49,140 nucleotides of DNA from SBBG01 sp033717875 (lineage in GTDB: Bacteria > Pseudomonadota > Gammaproteobacteria > Ga0077554 > Ga007554). Shown in pieces: positions 23,587-32,383 of the stretch. The notes under the pieces were generated by a model. That model saw nothing but the letters and a program-made list of their open reading frames with translations. It had not been told where the DNA came from and made no database searches. The stretch spans positions 1-49,140 of the forward strand of contig JADDKJ010000026.1 of the NCBI GenBank assembly GCA_033717875.1, written 5' to 3'. Position 1 is the first letter of the stretch; every line of letters begins with the position of its first letter. A program made the translations under genes and the position numbers.

Positions 23587-25239
23587 ATGCCAGCCACCTT
23601 CTCCGCCAGGATGCACGATCATTCCCGCAGCGACGCTATGCCGGCCCAGGCATTTGGCCGCGACGCCGCCGATGTCTGGCGGCTGCTCAACCTGCTCAAT
23701 CTCTATCGCCTGTTGATCGCTGGCCTGTTTGTCGCCCTGCCCTGGCTGGATGCCGGACAACGGATTTTCGCCAATGGAGCGCCAGGGCTGTTTGGCGTGG
23801 TCAGCCTGGCGTACCTGTTGTTCGGTGTCGCCAGCCTCCTTGCCACCCGCGGACGCTGGCCGGCATTCAAGGTACAGGCGCACATCCAGGTATTCGCCGA
23901 CATTCTCGCCATCACCCTTATCATGCACGCCAGCGGCGGGGTGAGCAGCGGGCTGGGCATGCTGCTGCTGATCGCCATCGCCGGCGGCAGCATCCTGATG
24001 CCGGGGCGCACCGCCACGCTGTTCGCCGCCATGGCGACGCTGGCGATACTCGCCGAACAGCTTTACGCCCAGTTGACCTCCGGCCCCTCGATGCCGAACT
24101 ACACCCAGGCCGGCCTGCTCGGGGCGACGTTCTTCACCACCGCCGCGCTCACCCACGCCCTCGCGCGGCGCATCCGCGACAGCGAAACGCTGGCGGCGCA
24201 GCGCGGGGTGGATCTGGCCAACATGCAGCAGTTGACCGAATACATCATTCAGCGCATGCAAACCGGCGTGGTGGTCATCGATGCCGAGGAAAACGTGCGC
24301 CTCATCAACGAAGCGGCGCGACACCTGCTGGGCACGCCCGGCGCCCAGGGGCCGGGCAGTCTCGACCGGATCTCTCCCGAACTGGCCAGCCAACTGCATA
24401 CCTGGCTTCATCAAGCCGATGTGGAGTCGCATACCTTTCGCCCTGCCGTAACCTCGGCCACCGTGTTGCCGCGTTTTGCGCGCATGGGCGCGGCTCCCTC
24501 CTCGGGCACGCTGATTTTTCTCGAAGACACCGCCGCCCTGGCGCAGCAGGCGCAGCAGATGAAGCTGGCCTCGCTGGGCCGTCTCACCGCCAGCATCGCC
24601 CATGAGATACGCAATCCGCTGGGCGCCATCAGCCACGCCGGGCAGTTGCTCGCCGAATCTCCCGCGCTGGACAAGCACGACGCGCGGCTGACGCAGATCA
24701 TCGCCGATCAGTCGCAGCGCGTGAACGCGATCATCGAAAACGTGCTCCAGCTCAGCCGCCGTGATCGCTCCCGGCCGCAGGATTTCGCGCTCGAACCTTG
24801 GCTGGAACGGTTTGCGGAAGAATTCAGCCGCAGTGAAAATATCGCCATAACGTCGTTGTCCATCGACATCGCCCCAGCGGACCTTCAGGTGCGTATCGAC
24901 CCGAGTCAGTTGCACCAGATCGTGTGGAATCTGTGCGAAAACGCCCTGCGCCACAATCCACGCGCCACGCCAGCAATCGCATTGCGCGGTGGGGTGGCAC
25001 GCGAGTCGGGCGTGCCTTTCCTCGATGTGATCGACAACGGCCCCGGCATCCCCATCGACGTCGTCGAACAAATCTTCGAGCCGTTTTTCACCACCAGCCC
25101 CAACGGCACCGGCTTGGGCCTGTACATCTCGCGCGAGCTGTGCGAATGCAACCAGGCGCGCCTCAATTACCGCGCACAGCCGGACGGCGGGTGCTTCCGC
25201 ATCACCTTCGCCGATCCGCGGCGCAGACAGGTGGCCTGA
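23587..25239 (+). CDS. pilS: Type IV pilus sensor histidine kinase PilS
   Basis: PilS senses pilin levels in the membrane and controls PilR. The 550-residue protein has about six N-terminal membrane segments (residues ~35-190) and a PAS-like linker (MQTGVVVIDAEENVRLINEAAR). The H-box is SLGRLTASIAHEIRNPLGAI. The ATPase boxes are N (WNLCENALRHN), G1 (VIDNGPGIP) and G2 (GTGLGLYISRELC). An alternative start is ATG 23641. The stop is two bases before the pilR ATG, giving the standard pilSR pair. Confidence 0.92.
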   Translation: MPATFSARMHDHSRSDAMPAQAFGRDAADVWRLLNLLNLYRLLIAGLFVALPWLDAGQRIFANGAPGLFGVVSLAYLLFGVASLLATRGRWPAFKVQAHIQVFADILAITLIMHASGGVSSGLGMLLLIAIAGGSILMPGRTATLFAAMATLAILAEQLYAQLTSGPSMPNYTQAGLLGATFFTTAALTHALARRIRDSETLAAQRGVDLANMQQLTEYIIQRMQTGVVVIDAEENVRLINEAARHLLGTPGAQGPGSLDRISPELASQLHTWLHQADVESHTFRPAVTSATVLPRFARMGAAPSSGTLIFLEDTAALAQQAQQMKLASLGRLTASIAHEIRNPLGAISHAGQLLAESPALDKHDARLTQIIADQSQRVNAIIENVLQLSRRDRSRPQDFALEPWLERFAEEFSRSENIAITSLSIDIAPADLQVRIDPSQLHQIVWNLCENALRHNPRATPAIALRGGVARESGVPFLDVIDNGPGIPIDVVEQIFEPFFTTSPNGTGLGLYISRELCECNQARLNYRAQPDGGCFRITFADPRRRQVA

Positions 25240-25241
25240 TC

Positions 25242-26612
25242 ATGAACAGACATCTTGCGCTGGTGGTGGACGACGAGCCGGACATTCGCGAACTGCTCGA
25301 ACTGACGTTGGGACGCATGGGCATCGACAGCCATGCCGCGGAAAACATTGCTCAGGCGCACGCCCTGCTGGGCAAGCACGCCTTCGATCTGTGCCTCACC
25401 GACATGCGCCTGCCGGACGGCAACGGCATCGAGCTGGTGGAATATATCCAGAAAAACCACGCCAGCCTCCCCGTTGCCGTCATCACCGCCCACGGCAGCA
25501 TGGAGCTGGCGATCAGCGCGCTCAAGGCCGGAGCCTTCGACTTCGTTTCCAAACCCGTCGATCTGCACGTCCTGCGCAATCTCGTCAACGCCGCGCTGAA
25601 ATTGTCCGAGTCATCCTCTCAGGCCTATCCCGTGCGCGAGCGGCGTTCGCGCCACATCCTGCTCGGCGAGTCCGACGCCATGCAGACGATCCGCGCCACC
25701 ATCGCCAAACTGGCGCGCAGCCAGGCGCCGGTTTATATCAGCGGCGAATCAGGCACCGGCAAGGAACTGATCGCGCACCTGATCCACGACAAGGGTCCGC
25801 GCGCCGACGCCTCCTTCGTCCCCGTCAACTGCGGCGCCATCCCCGAGCATCTGATGGAGAGCGAATTCTTCGGTCACAAGAAAGGCAGCTTCACCGGCGC
25901 GGCCGGCGACAAGGATGGCCTGTTTCAGGCGGCCCACGGCGGCACGCTGTTCCTCGACGAGGTCGCCGATCTGCCGCTGCACATGCAGGTCAAACTGCTG
26001 CGCGCCATCCAGGAAAAAGCCGTGCGCCCCATCGGCGCGCAAAAGGAAACGCCGATCGACGTGCGCATCCTCTGCGCCACGCACAAGAACCTCGCCGCTC
26101 TGGTCAAGGACGGCGCCTTCCGCGAAGATCTCTACTACCGCCTCAACGTCATCGAACTACACGCCCCCAGCCTGCGCGAGCGCCGCGAGGACATTCCACT
26201 GCTGGCGGAACACATCCTGGAAAAACTCACCCGGCAGGCCGGCGCGGGGAGCGAGGCGCCGATGCTTTCGCGGCAAGCTCTCCAGACACTGCAAGGCTAC
26301 TCCTTCCCCGGCAATGTGCGAGAACTGGAAAACGTCCTGGAGCGCGCCGTCACCCTGTGCGAGGGCAACACCATCCAGGAGACCGACCTCCACCTCCCGC
26401 AACGCACCGCCGAAAAAACCGTTCCGGCGTCCGCCGCGCCCGCCCCGGCTACTGCCTCCGGCGCCCTCGAACCCTACCTCGACACCCTCGAAAAAGACGC
26501 CATCATGAAAGCCCTGGAGCAAACCCGTTACAACAAAACCGCCGCCGCCAAACTGCTAGGCATCACCTTTCGCGCGCTGCGGTACCGGTTGAAGAAGTTG
26601 GGGATGGAGTGA
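25242..26612 (+). CDS. pilR: Type IV pilus sigma-54 response regulator PilR
   Basis: PilR activates pilA transcription with sigma-54. The 456-residue protein has a receiver domain (VVDDEPDIRE, phospho-acceptor Asp in LCLTDMRLPDGNG) and a sigma-54 AAA+ domain. That domain has Walker A GESGTGKE, the GAFTGA loop in the form GSFTGA, Walker B GGTLFLDEVADL and R-finger region FREDLYYRLNVIE. A Fis-type helix-turn-helix (YNKTAAAKLLGITFRALRYRLKKLG) ends the protein. A matching sigma-54 promoter lies before pilA, 1 kb downstream. Confidence 0.94.
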   Translation: MNRHLALVVDDEPDIRELLELTLGRMGIDSHAAENIAQAHALLGKHAFDLCLTDMRLPDGNGIELVEYIQKNHASLPVAVITAHGSMELAISALKAGAFDFVSKPVDLHVLRNLVNAALKLSESSSQAYPVRERRSRHILLGESDAMQTIRATIAKLARSQAPVYISGESGTGKELIAHLIHDKGPRADASFVPVNCGAIPEHLMESEFFGHKKGSFTGAAGDKDGLFQAAHGGTLFLDEVADLPLHMQVKLLRAIQEKAVRPIGAQKETPIDVRILCATHKNLAALVKDGAFREDLYYRLNVIELHAPSLRERREDIPLLAEHILEKLTRQAGAGSEAPMLSRQALQTLQGYSFPGNVRELENVLERAVTLCEGNTIQETDLHLPQRTAEKTVPASAAPAPATASGALEPYLDTLEKDAIMKALEQTRYNKTAAAKLLGITFRALRYRLKKLGME

Positions 26613-26670
26613 AAGAAACTCTGAATGATGATTCCACGCACGGTTGTAAATATATCGCCACCGCTCTATA

Positions 26671-26700
26671 CTCCTTACATATCGAAAAATTTGTAAGGAG
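26671..26700. promoter_or_regulatory. Putative VapB operator overlapping the vapB ribosome-binding site
   Basis: Perfect 9-bp arms CTCCTTACA (26671-26679) and TGTAAGGAG (26692-26700) are separated by 12 bases. The right arm contains the AAGGAG ribosome-binding site of vapB. Toxin-antitoxin operons are usually autorepressed at such dyads. Confidence 0.6.
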
Positions 26701-26706
26701 GCGCGT

Positions 26707-26949
26707 ATGAGTGTCGCCAAACTAACCAGCAAGTTTCAAGTCACTATTCCAGCCGAAATACGCCGCAAACTGGGTCTCCATGCCGGGGATACCATCGTCA
26801 TTGACGCAGAGGGAGATAAAGCAGTGTTGCGCCCTATCCACGGTGGGCATACCGCCCGCATGAGGGGGCTTGGAAAATCGGTCTGGGCACGACTAGGCGG
26901 CGGGGAGAGCGTTCTTCGGACAGAACGTGAATCCTGGGAGCGCGAATGA
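26707..26949 (+). CDS. vapB: VapB-type AbrB/MazE-fold antitoxin
   Basis: The 80-residue protein has the swapped-hairpin AbrB fold at its N-terminus (AKLTSKFQVTIPAEIRRKLGLHAGDTIVIDAEGDKAVLRPI). A C-terminal tail that would wrap the toxin follows (GKSVWARLGGGESVLRTERESWERE). It overlaps the toxin gene by 4 bp (ATGA), typical of VapBC modules. A dyad over its ribosome-binding site suggests autoregulation. The module sits between pilR and pilA and has no evident link to pili. Confidence 0.85.
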   Translation: MSVAKLTSKFQVTIPAEIRRKLGLHAGDTIVIDAEGDKAVLRPIHGGHTARMRGLGKSVWARLGGGESVLRTERESWERE

Positions 26950-27383
26950 AGAGTCTTGAGGGAAAAATCCTCTATATCGACAGCAATTGTTTCATCTATC
27001 TTTTTGAGGACCACCCGGTTTTCGGCGACATTGCCCAGCGACTCTTCCTGGCGATCGAACAGGGCGCGTGCAAAGCGGTCACGTCAACCTTGACATTGAT
27101 GGAAGTCATGGCCGGGCCGATGAAGGCGGGCGAACAAGCTTTGGCCAATGAATATGCCGATCTGATTACGACCTTTCCCAACCTGACCTTACGGGACATG
27201 GATCACCACATAGCACGGCGCGCATCGCTCTTCCGCGTCACCGGCGCACAAGCTCCCGATGCGATTCACCTGGCCACCGCCGCCCACCATGAAACCGATG
27301 GCTTCGTCACCGCCGACCAGCGCCTTGCCAGAATTCCTGGCGTCCCGGTACTGATGCTCAACGACATTGCCATGGAAGCCTGA
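26946..27383 (+). CDS. vapC: PIN-domain toxin VapC
   Basis: VapC toxins are PIN ribonucleases, often cutting tRNA or rRNA. The 145-residue protein shows the acidic PIN residues: Asp in LYIDSNCFIYLFE, Glu in TLMEVMAGP, Asp in GAQAPDAIHLATA and Asp in GFVTADQRL. All four are present, so it is likely active. It starts inside the last codons of vapB. Confidence 0.88.
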   Translation: MKSLEGKILYIDSNCFIYLFEDHPVFGDIAQRLFLAIEQGACKAVTSTLTLMEVMAGPMKAGEQALANEYADLITTFPNLTLRDMDHHIARRASLFRVTGAQAPDAIHLATAAHHETDGFVTADQRLARIPGVPVLMLNDIAMEA

Positions 27384-27609
27384 CCAAGAAAAGCTGTTGC
27401 ATTACCCCGCCCACCCATGTTAAAAACCACTCTAATTGTGTTGATATTGCGCGTCACTTTCTGACACGGCGCGGCAATTCATGGGGAGATGATCCCTCCC
27501 ACCCGTGACGAGCAAGGCCCACCCCCCACACCGGATTTTTGTGACCTGCGTCACAGTTTTCAATGAATCATGCCTGTTTCGCCAGTGATTGCTCCCCTTC
27601 CGCCAAATC

Positions 27610-27627
27610 TGGCACGCCTCGTGCTTT
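27610..27627 (+). promoter_or_regulatory. Sigma-54 promoter of pilA
   Basis: TGGCACGCCTCGTGCTTT fits the sigma-54 consensus, with GG and GC elements separated by ten bases, about 120 bp upstream of pilA. The 364-bp gap from vapC to pilA also holds GTGAC-CTGC-GTCAC (27541-27554) and GTCACTTTCTGAC near 27453. These TGTC/GTCA-type dyads could be PilR-binding sites. No gene is seen in this gap. Confidence 0.8.
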
Positions 27628-27747
27628 ATCGAGGACAAGGCGCCTGAACTATCGACCAGGCACCGGAAGCGTACCCAACCACGGACAGGTTATCGAATAA
27701 GGATGGGCGCCAAAACTTTTCAACTTTATCCAACGAGGAGAAACATC

Positions 27748-28191
27748 ATGAGCATGAAGAAGACACAGCAGGGCTTCACCCTGATCGAATTGATGATCGT
27801 CGTGGCGATCATTGGTATTTTGGCGGCGATTGCGATTCCACAGTACCAGGATTACACACAGCGGACAAAGGCCGCAGGAGGCCTAGCGGGGCTGGAAAGC
27901 TTTAAACAGGCTGTTGCCATGTGCTCCCAGGAGCAAGGCACTTTAACCGGTTGTAATGCTGGCCTCCTCGGAATTCCTGCCATCCCCGCCGGCACTGTGG
28001 CCGACCCGCTTCCCAAATACGTTACTGCGATCGCCTCGATCACCAACGGGGTCATAACTGCCACGTTTGAGTCGAAAGACAGCGCTGGAGTGGCACATAC
28101 CTTTACGGCATCACCCACTGTTAATGGCTCAAACCTGACCTGGACCTACACTGGAACAGTTTGCGAACCGAAACGTGGCCTGAAGTGCTAA
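27748..28191 (+). CDS. pilA: Type IV major pilin PilA
   Basis: The 147-residue prepilin has a short leader MSMKKTQQG and the cleavage/methylation site G-FTLIELMIVVAIIGILAAIA, with Glu5 of the mature protein. A globular domain follows. The C-terminal disulfide loop is small (CEPKRGLKC), and an extra Cys pair lies at CSQEQGTLTGC. AGGAG stands at the right distance before ATG 27748. Its sigma-54 promoter, PilS/PilR upstream and a strong terminator downstream make it a classic monocistronic pilin unit. PilD, encoded at 31493, would process it. Confidence 0.95.
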   Translation: MSMKKTQQGFTLIELMIVVAIIGILAAIAIPQYQDYTQRTKAAGGLAGLESFKQAVAMCSQEQGTLTGCNAGLLGIPAIPAGTVADPLPKYVTAIASITNGVITATFESKDSAGVAHTFTASPTVNGSNLTWTYTGTVCEPKRGLKC

Positions 28192-28223
28192 TGCTCTGAT
28201 GATCTGATACAGGCACAGAGAGC

Positions 28224-28258
28224 AGAGTAGGGTGGACCATGTCCACCCTACTCTTTTT
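28224..28258 (+). terminator. pilA intrinsic terminator
   Basis: Arms AGAGTAGGGTGGAC (28224-28237) and GTCCACCCTACTCT (28241-28254) with loop CAT run into TTTTT. The stem shares the AGTAGGGTG core with other hairpins in this window. Confidence 0.92.
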
Positions 28259-28398
28259 GTGTCGCATTACCCCCTTCTATACTTTAACAAAAGATCATTC
28301 GTCATTTCCCTAAAGGCAGCCCCGTGCTTGCGCTCTAAAAAAATCGTTTTACCCGCCGATAAAAGATTGGCAACCAAACTTACTGGCATCGCACGAAT

Positions 28399-30123
28399 AT
28401 GAGCATCCCCGCATCAACCATGAATGTATCCCTCAGCGGCCTCGCCCGCCGCTTGGTGCTCGACGGCATTCTGTCCGAAGACCAGGTCACGAAAGCCCAG
28501 GAATACGCGACGAAAACCAAGATCGCCTTCGTCAGCCACCTGGTGCAAAGCAAACTCGCCGACAGCTACACCATCGCCCAGGCCGGCTCCGAGGAATTCG
28601 GCGTGCCGCTGTTCGACATCAACGTCATGGACATGGACATGGCGGCGACGGGGTTGGCGAACGAGAAACTGATCCGCCAGCATAATGCCCTGCCCTTGTT
28701 CAAGCGCGGCAACCGGTTGTTCGTGGCGGTGTCCGACCCCACCAATCTGGCCGGGCTGGACGAAATCAAATTCCAGGCCAATCTCACGACCGAGGCGATC
28801 CTGGTCGAGGAGGACAAGCTCGCCAAAGTCATCGAGAAGGTACTGGAGGCCAAGGACAACACCATCAGCGCCTTGAGCGACGATGCCGATCTCGACAATC
28901 TCGACATTACCAGCGATGAAGATCAGGCACCGAAGGATGCCGGCGGCTCCGATGTCGATGACACGCCGGTGGTGCGCTTCATCAACAAGATCCTGCTCGA
29001 TGCCATCAACAAGGGGGCGTCGGACATTCACTTCGAACCCTATGAAAAATTCTACCGGGTGCGTTACCGCCAGGACGGCATGCTGCACGAGGTCGCCACG
29101 CCGCCCATCGCGCTGGCCAACAAGCTCTCCGCGCGCCTGAAGGTGATGTCGCGCCTGGATATCTCGGAAAAACGCGTGCCGCAGGACGGACGCATGAAGA
29201 TGGTGTTGTCCAAAACGCGCGCCATCGACTTTCGCGTCAACACCTGCCCGACGCTGTTCGGCGAAAAGATCGTGCTGCGTATCCTCGATCCTTCCAGCGC
29301 CAAGCTGGGCATCGACGCGCTGGGCTACGAGCCGGAACAAAAAGAGCTGTATATGAAGGCGCTGCACCAGCCCTATGGCATGATTCTTGTGACCGGGCCG
29401 ACGGGTAGCGGCAAGACGGTGTCGCTCTATACCGGCCTGAACATTCTCAACACCATCGACAGGAATATCTCCACCGCCGAAGACCCGGCCGAAATCAACC
29501 TGCCCGGCGTCAATCAGGTGAACGTCAACCCCAGGGCGGGACTCACCTTCGCTGCGGCGCTGAAAGCATTCTTGCGCCAGGATCCGGACGTGATCATGGT
29601 CGGCGAAATCCGCGACCTGGAAACCGCCGAGATCGCCATCAAGGCGGCGCAGACCGGCCACATGGTGCTGTCCACCCTGCATACCAATGACGCGCCACAA
29701 ACCCTGGGGCGCTTGCTCAATATGGGCGTGGCGCCGTTCAATATCGCCTCGGCGGTATCGCTGATCATCGCCCAACGCCTGGCGCGGCGGCTGTGCAGCC
29801 ATTGCAAGAAGCCGGTTGACATTCCCCGCGAAGCCCTGCTGAAAGAAGGCTTTACCGAGAACGACCTGGAAGAGAGTTTCACGATTTACGGACCCGCGGG
29901 CTGCGACCAATGCCACGAAGGTTACAAAGGCCGGGTGGGCATCTATCAGGTGATGCCCATCTCCGAGGCCATGGGCCGCATCATCATGCAAAATGGCAAT
30001 GCCATGCAGCTCGCCGACCAAGCGCAAAAAGAGGGCATCTCGAACCTGCGTCAGTCGGGACTGAAAAAAATCAGACAGGGCCTCACCGGCCTTGAGGAAA
30101 TCAACCGCGTCATTACGGAATAA
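28399..30123 (+). CDS. pilB: Type IV pilus extension ATPase PilB
   Basis: PilB is the hexameric ATPase that drives pilus extension. The 574-residue protein has an N-terminal MshEN-type domain (LARRLVLDGILSEDQVTKAQEYA) and NKGASDIHFEPYEKFYRVRYRQDG. Walker A is GPTGSGKTVSLY, followed by the Asp box (STAEDPAEINLPG) and Walker B (DPDVIMVGEIRDLETAEIA). A tetracysteine zinc motif (CSHCKKP ... CDQCHEGYKGR) completes it. The start is one of two nearby ATGs (28399, 28423). pilC follows after 5 bp. Confidence 0.96.
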   Translation: MSIPASTMNVSLSGLARRLVLDGILSEDQVTKAQEYATKTKIAFVSHLVQSKLADSYTIAQAGSEEFGVPLFDINVMDMDMAATGLANEKLIRQHNALPLFKRGNRLFVAVSDPTNLAGLDEIKFQANLTTEAILVEEDKLAKVIEKVLEAKDNTISALSDDADLDNLDITSDEDQAPKDAGGSDVDDTPVVRFINKILLDAINKGASDIHFEPYEKFYRVRYRQDGMLHEVATPPIALANKLSARLKVMSRLDISEKRVPQDGRMKMVLSKTRAIDFRVNTCPTLFGEKIVLRILDPSSAKLGIDALGYEPEQKELYMKALHQPYGMILVTGPTGSGKTVSLYTGLNILNTIDRNISTAEDPAEINLPGVNQVNVNPRAGLTFAAALKAFLRQDPDVIMVGEIRDLETAEIAIKAAQTGHMVLSTLHTNDAPQTLGRLLNMGVAPFNIASAVSLIIAQRLARRLCSHCKKPVDIPREALLKEGFTENDLEESFTIYGPAGCDQCHEGYKGRVGIYQVMPISEAMGRIIMQNGNAMQLADQAQKEGISNLRQSGLKKIRQGLTGLEEINRVITE

Positions 30124-30128
30124 GGTCT

Positions 30129-31361
30129 ATGGCTACCAAAGCGATCGCAAAAGAACCGAAGATGGATGTCTTCGTCTGGGAAGGCACGGACAAGAAAGGC
30201 GCGAAAGTGACGGGCGAGATGCGCAGCGGCAACATCGCGCTGGTCAAGGCCGATCTGCGTAAACAGGGAATCAACCCGCTCAAGGTGAACAAAAAGAGCC
30301 TGCCGGCGTTCGGCAAGCGCAAAAAGAAAATCACCGCCAAGGATATCGCCATCTTCAGCCGACAGCTCGCCACCATGATGAGTTCCGGCGTGCCATTGGT
30401 ACAGTCCTTCGAGATCATCGGCCGCGGCCACGAAAACCCGGCGATGCAGGACTTGGTATTGAAGGTCAAGGCCGACGTGGAAGGCGGTAACTCGCTCACC
30501 GAGGCCCTGGCCAAGCATCCTTATTACTTCGATTCCTTGTATTGCAATCTGGTGCAAGCCGGTGAGCAAGCGGGTATTCTGGAAGGCCTGCTGCACAAGA
30601 TCGCGCTCTATAAAGAGAAAATAGAGGCCATCAAGGGCAAGATCAAAAAGGCGCTGTTCTATCCCACCGCAGTTATCGTGGCAGCGTTTATCATCACCGC
30701 CATTTTGATGATTTTCGTTATCCCGCAATTCCAGGACTTGTTCAGCAGTTTTGGCGCCGACCTGCCGGCCCTGACAAAAATGGTGATAGCGCTGTCCAAG
30801 ATATTCCAGGACTGGTGGTGGGCGATTTTCGGCGGCATTGGCGGGGCGATCTACGGACTGATCGAAGCCAAGAAGCGTTCGCCCAAGTTCCAGCAAACCA
30901 TAGATCGCCTGCTGCTCAAGATACCCATCATCGGCGACATCGTCACCAAGGCGACGGTGGCACGCTACGCCCGCACCCTTTCCACCATGTTCGCCGCCGG
31001 CGTACCGTTGGTCGAAGCCATGACCACGGTAGCCGGCGCCTCCGGCAACGTGGTCTATGAGAAGGCCATTCTCAAGATCCGCGACGAAGTAGCCACAGGC
31101 ATCTCGCTACAGATGGCGATGCGCCAGAGCGAATTGTTTGCCAATATGGTGGTGCAGATGGTGGCCATCGGCGAAGAAGCCGGTTCGCTGGATGCCATGC
31201 TGGCGAAGATCGCCGATTTTTATGAGCAAGAGGTCGATAATGCCGTGGACGGCTTGAGTAGTTTGCTGGAACCGATCATCATGGCGGTACTTGGCGTCAT
31301 TATCGGGACCTTGATAGTTGCCATGTATTTACCCATCTTCAAAATGGGTGAAGTGGTATAA
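30129..31361 (+). CDS. pilC: Type IV pilus inner-membrane platform protein PilC
   Basis: PilC links the ATPases to pilin assembly. The 410-residue protein has two T2SSF domains: SRQLATMMSSGVPLVQSFEII near residue 80 and ARTLSTMFAAGVPLVEAMTTV near residue 285. Three membrane segments are FYPTAVIVAAFIITAILMIFVIP, WWAIFGGIGGAIYGL and PIIMAVLGVIIGTLIVAMYLPIF. Length and order in the pilBCD operon are standard. Confidence 0.96.
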   Translation: MATKAIAKEPKMDVFVWEGTDKKGAKVTGEMRSGNIALVKADLRKQGINPLKVNKKSLPAFGKRKKKITAKDIAIFSRQLATMMSSGVPLVQSFEIIGRGHENPAMQDLVLKVKADVEGGNSLTEALAKHPYYFDSLYCNLVQAGEQAGILEGLLHKIALYKEKIEAIKGKIKKALFYPTAVIVAAFIITAILMIFVIPQFQDLFSSFGADLPALTKMVIALSKIFQDWWWAIFGGIGGAIYGLIEAKKRSPKFQQTIDRLLLKIPIIGDIVTKATVARYARTLSTMFAAGVPLVEAMTTVAGASGNVVYEKAILKIRDEVATGISLQMAMRQSELFANMVVQMVAIGEEAGSLDAMLAKIADFYEQEVDNAVDGLSSLLEPIIMAVLGVIIGTLIVAMYLPIFKMGEVV

Positions 31362-31385
31362 GGAATTTCGAGTGCGGTAAATTGC

Positions 31386-31488
31386 AGGGTGCGTCCCACG
31401 CACCAATCATCTCTATAGTTTAAAGTAGCGGGCGCTGAATATTTTTTGTCTTCCCTCGCTGCTCATATTGGTGCGTGGGACGCACCCT
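31386..31488. repeat. 22-bp perfect inverted repeat between pilC and pilD
   Basis: AGGGTGCGTCCCACGCACC plus AAT (31386-31407) is exactly complementary to 31467-31488, with a 59-bp spacer. Each arm is itself partly palindromic (GGTGCGTGGGACGCACC). It would form a large stem in the pilC-pilD transcript and may reduce read-through. It belongs to the GTAGGGTGCG family. Confidence 0.7.
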
Positions 31489-31492
31489 ACTG

Positions 31493-32383
31493 ATGACTCC
31501 AACGGACATGGCCCTGATCAACCTTCTTCAATCCAGCCCCATCGCCTTCACGGCGATCGCAACCCTTCTCGGCCTGCTCATCGGCAGCTTCCTGAATGTG
31601 GTGATCCACCGTCTGCCGGTCATGATGGAACGCCAGTGGCGCGCCGAGCATGCGGAGATGAACGGCGCGGAGGCGGAAACAACGCCGCAGGAAAAATACA
31701 ATCTGGTCGTGCCGCGCTCGCGTTGCCCGCAGTGTGGTCATGCGATCACCGCGCTGGAAAACATTCCGGTGCTGAGTTATCTGACGTTGCGGGGCAAATG
31801 TTCGCAGTGCGGCGCGCGCATTTCGGCGCGCTATCCCGTCGTGGAGATTCTCACTGCCGTGGTATCCTGTGCCGTGGCCTGGCGTTTCGGCTTCGGCTGG
31901 CAGGCCGGTGCGGCGCTGGTGTTGAGCTGGGCGCTGATCGCATTGACATTCATCGACCTCGATCATTACCTGCTGCCCGATTCCATCACCCTGCCGGTGC
32001 TGTGGGCGGGGCTGCTGCTCAGCCTGTATGGCGTTTTCGTCGATAGCCATACCAGCATCATCGGCGCCGCAGCCGGCTATCTCAGCCTGTGGTCGGTCTA
32101 TAAGGGCTTCAAATGGCTGACAGGCCGGGAAGGCATGGGCTATGGCGACTTCAAGCTGCTGGCCGTGCTTGGCGCCTGGCTCGGCTGGCAGGCGCTGCCA
32201 GCGGTGATTCTGTTGTCCTCCCTGGTCGGGGCGGTAGTCGGCATCACCATGATCCTGCTGCGCGGCCGTGACAAGAATATACCCATTCCCTTCGGCCCCT
32301 ACCTGGCTGCGGCGGGATGGATCGCACTGATGTGGGGCGAAGATGTAACGCGCGTCTATATGGATATATCGGGTTTGGGATGA
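31493..32383 (+). CDS. pilD: Prepilin peptidase/N-methyltransferase PilD
   Basis: PilD removes the prepilin leader and methylates the new N-terminus. The ~296-residue protein starts with GSFLNVVIHRLP and the zinc tetracysteine CPQC...CSQC of full-length enzymes. It has the two catalytic Asp motifs (TFIDLDHYLLPD and GYGDFKLLAVLGAWLG) and about eight membrane segments. ATG 31493 follows the inverted repeat closely; ATG 31508 is also possible. The stop overlaps the coaE start (ATGA at 32380). Confidence 0.95.
   Translation: MTPTDMALINLLQSSPIAFTAIATLLGLLIGSFLNVVIHRLPVMMERQWRAEHAEMNGAEAETTPQEKYNLVVPRSRCPQCGHAITALENIPVLSYLTLRGKCSQCGARISARYPVVEILTAVVSCAVAWRFGFGWQAGAALVLSWALIALTFIDLDHYLLPDSITLPVLWAGLLLSLYGVFVDSHTSIIGAAAGYLSLWSVYKGFKWLTGREGMGYGDFKLLAVLGAWLGWQALPAVILLSSLVGAVVGITMILLRGRDKNIPIPFGPYLAAAGWIALMWGEDVTRVYMDISGLG

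Noticed and set aside
23578..25071. 497-residue open frame on the minus strand opposite pilS
   Set aside because: It is a shadow of GC-rich codons of pilS. It has low-complexity composition (many Gly, Arg, Gln, His) and no domain, and pilS has full kinase motifs.
28330..28350. A sigma-54 promoter before pilB (GGCAGCCCCGTGC)
   Set aside because: The spacing between GG and GC is nine bases, not ten, and the flanking bases fit poorly.
28414..30027. 537-residue open frame opposite pilB
   Set aside because: Antisense of a confident pilB with all ATPase motifs; the frame has no recognisable domain.
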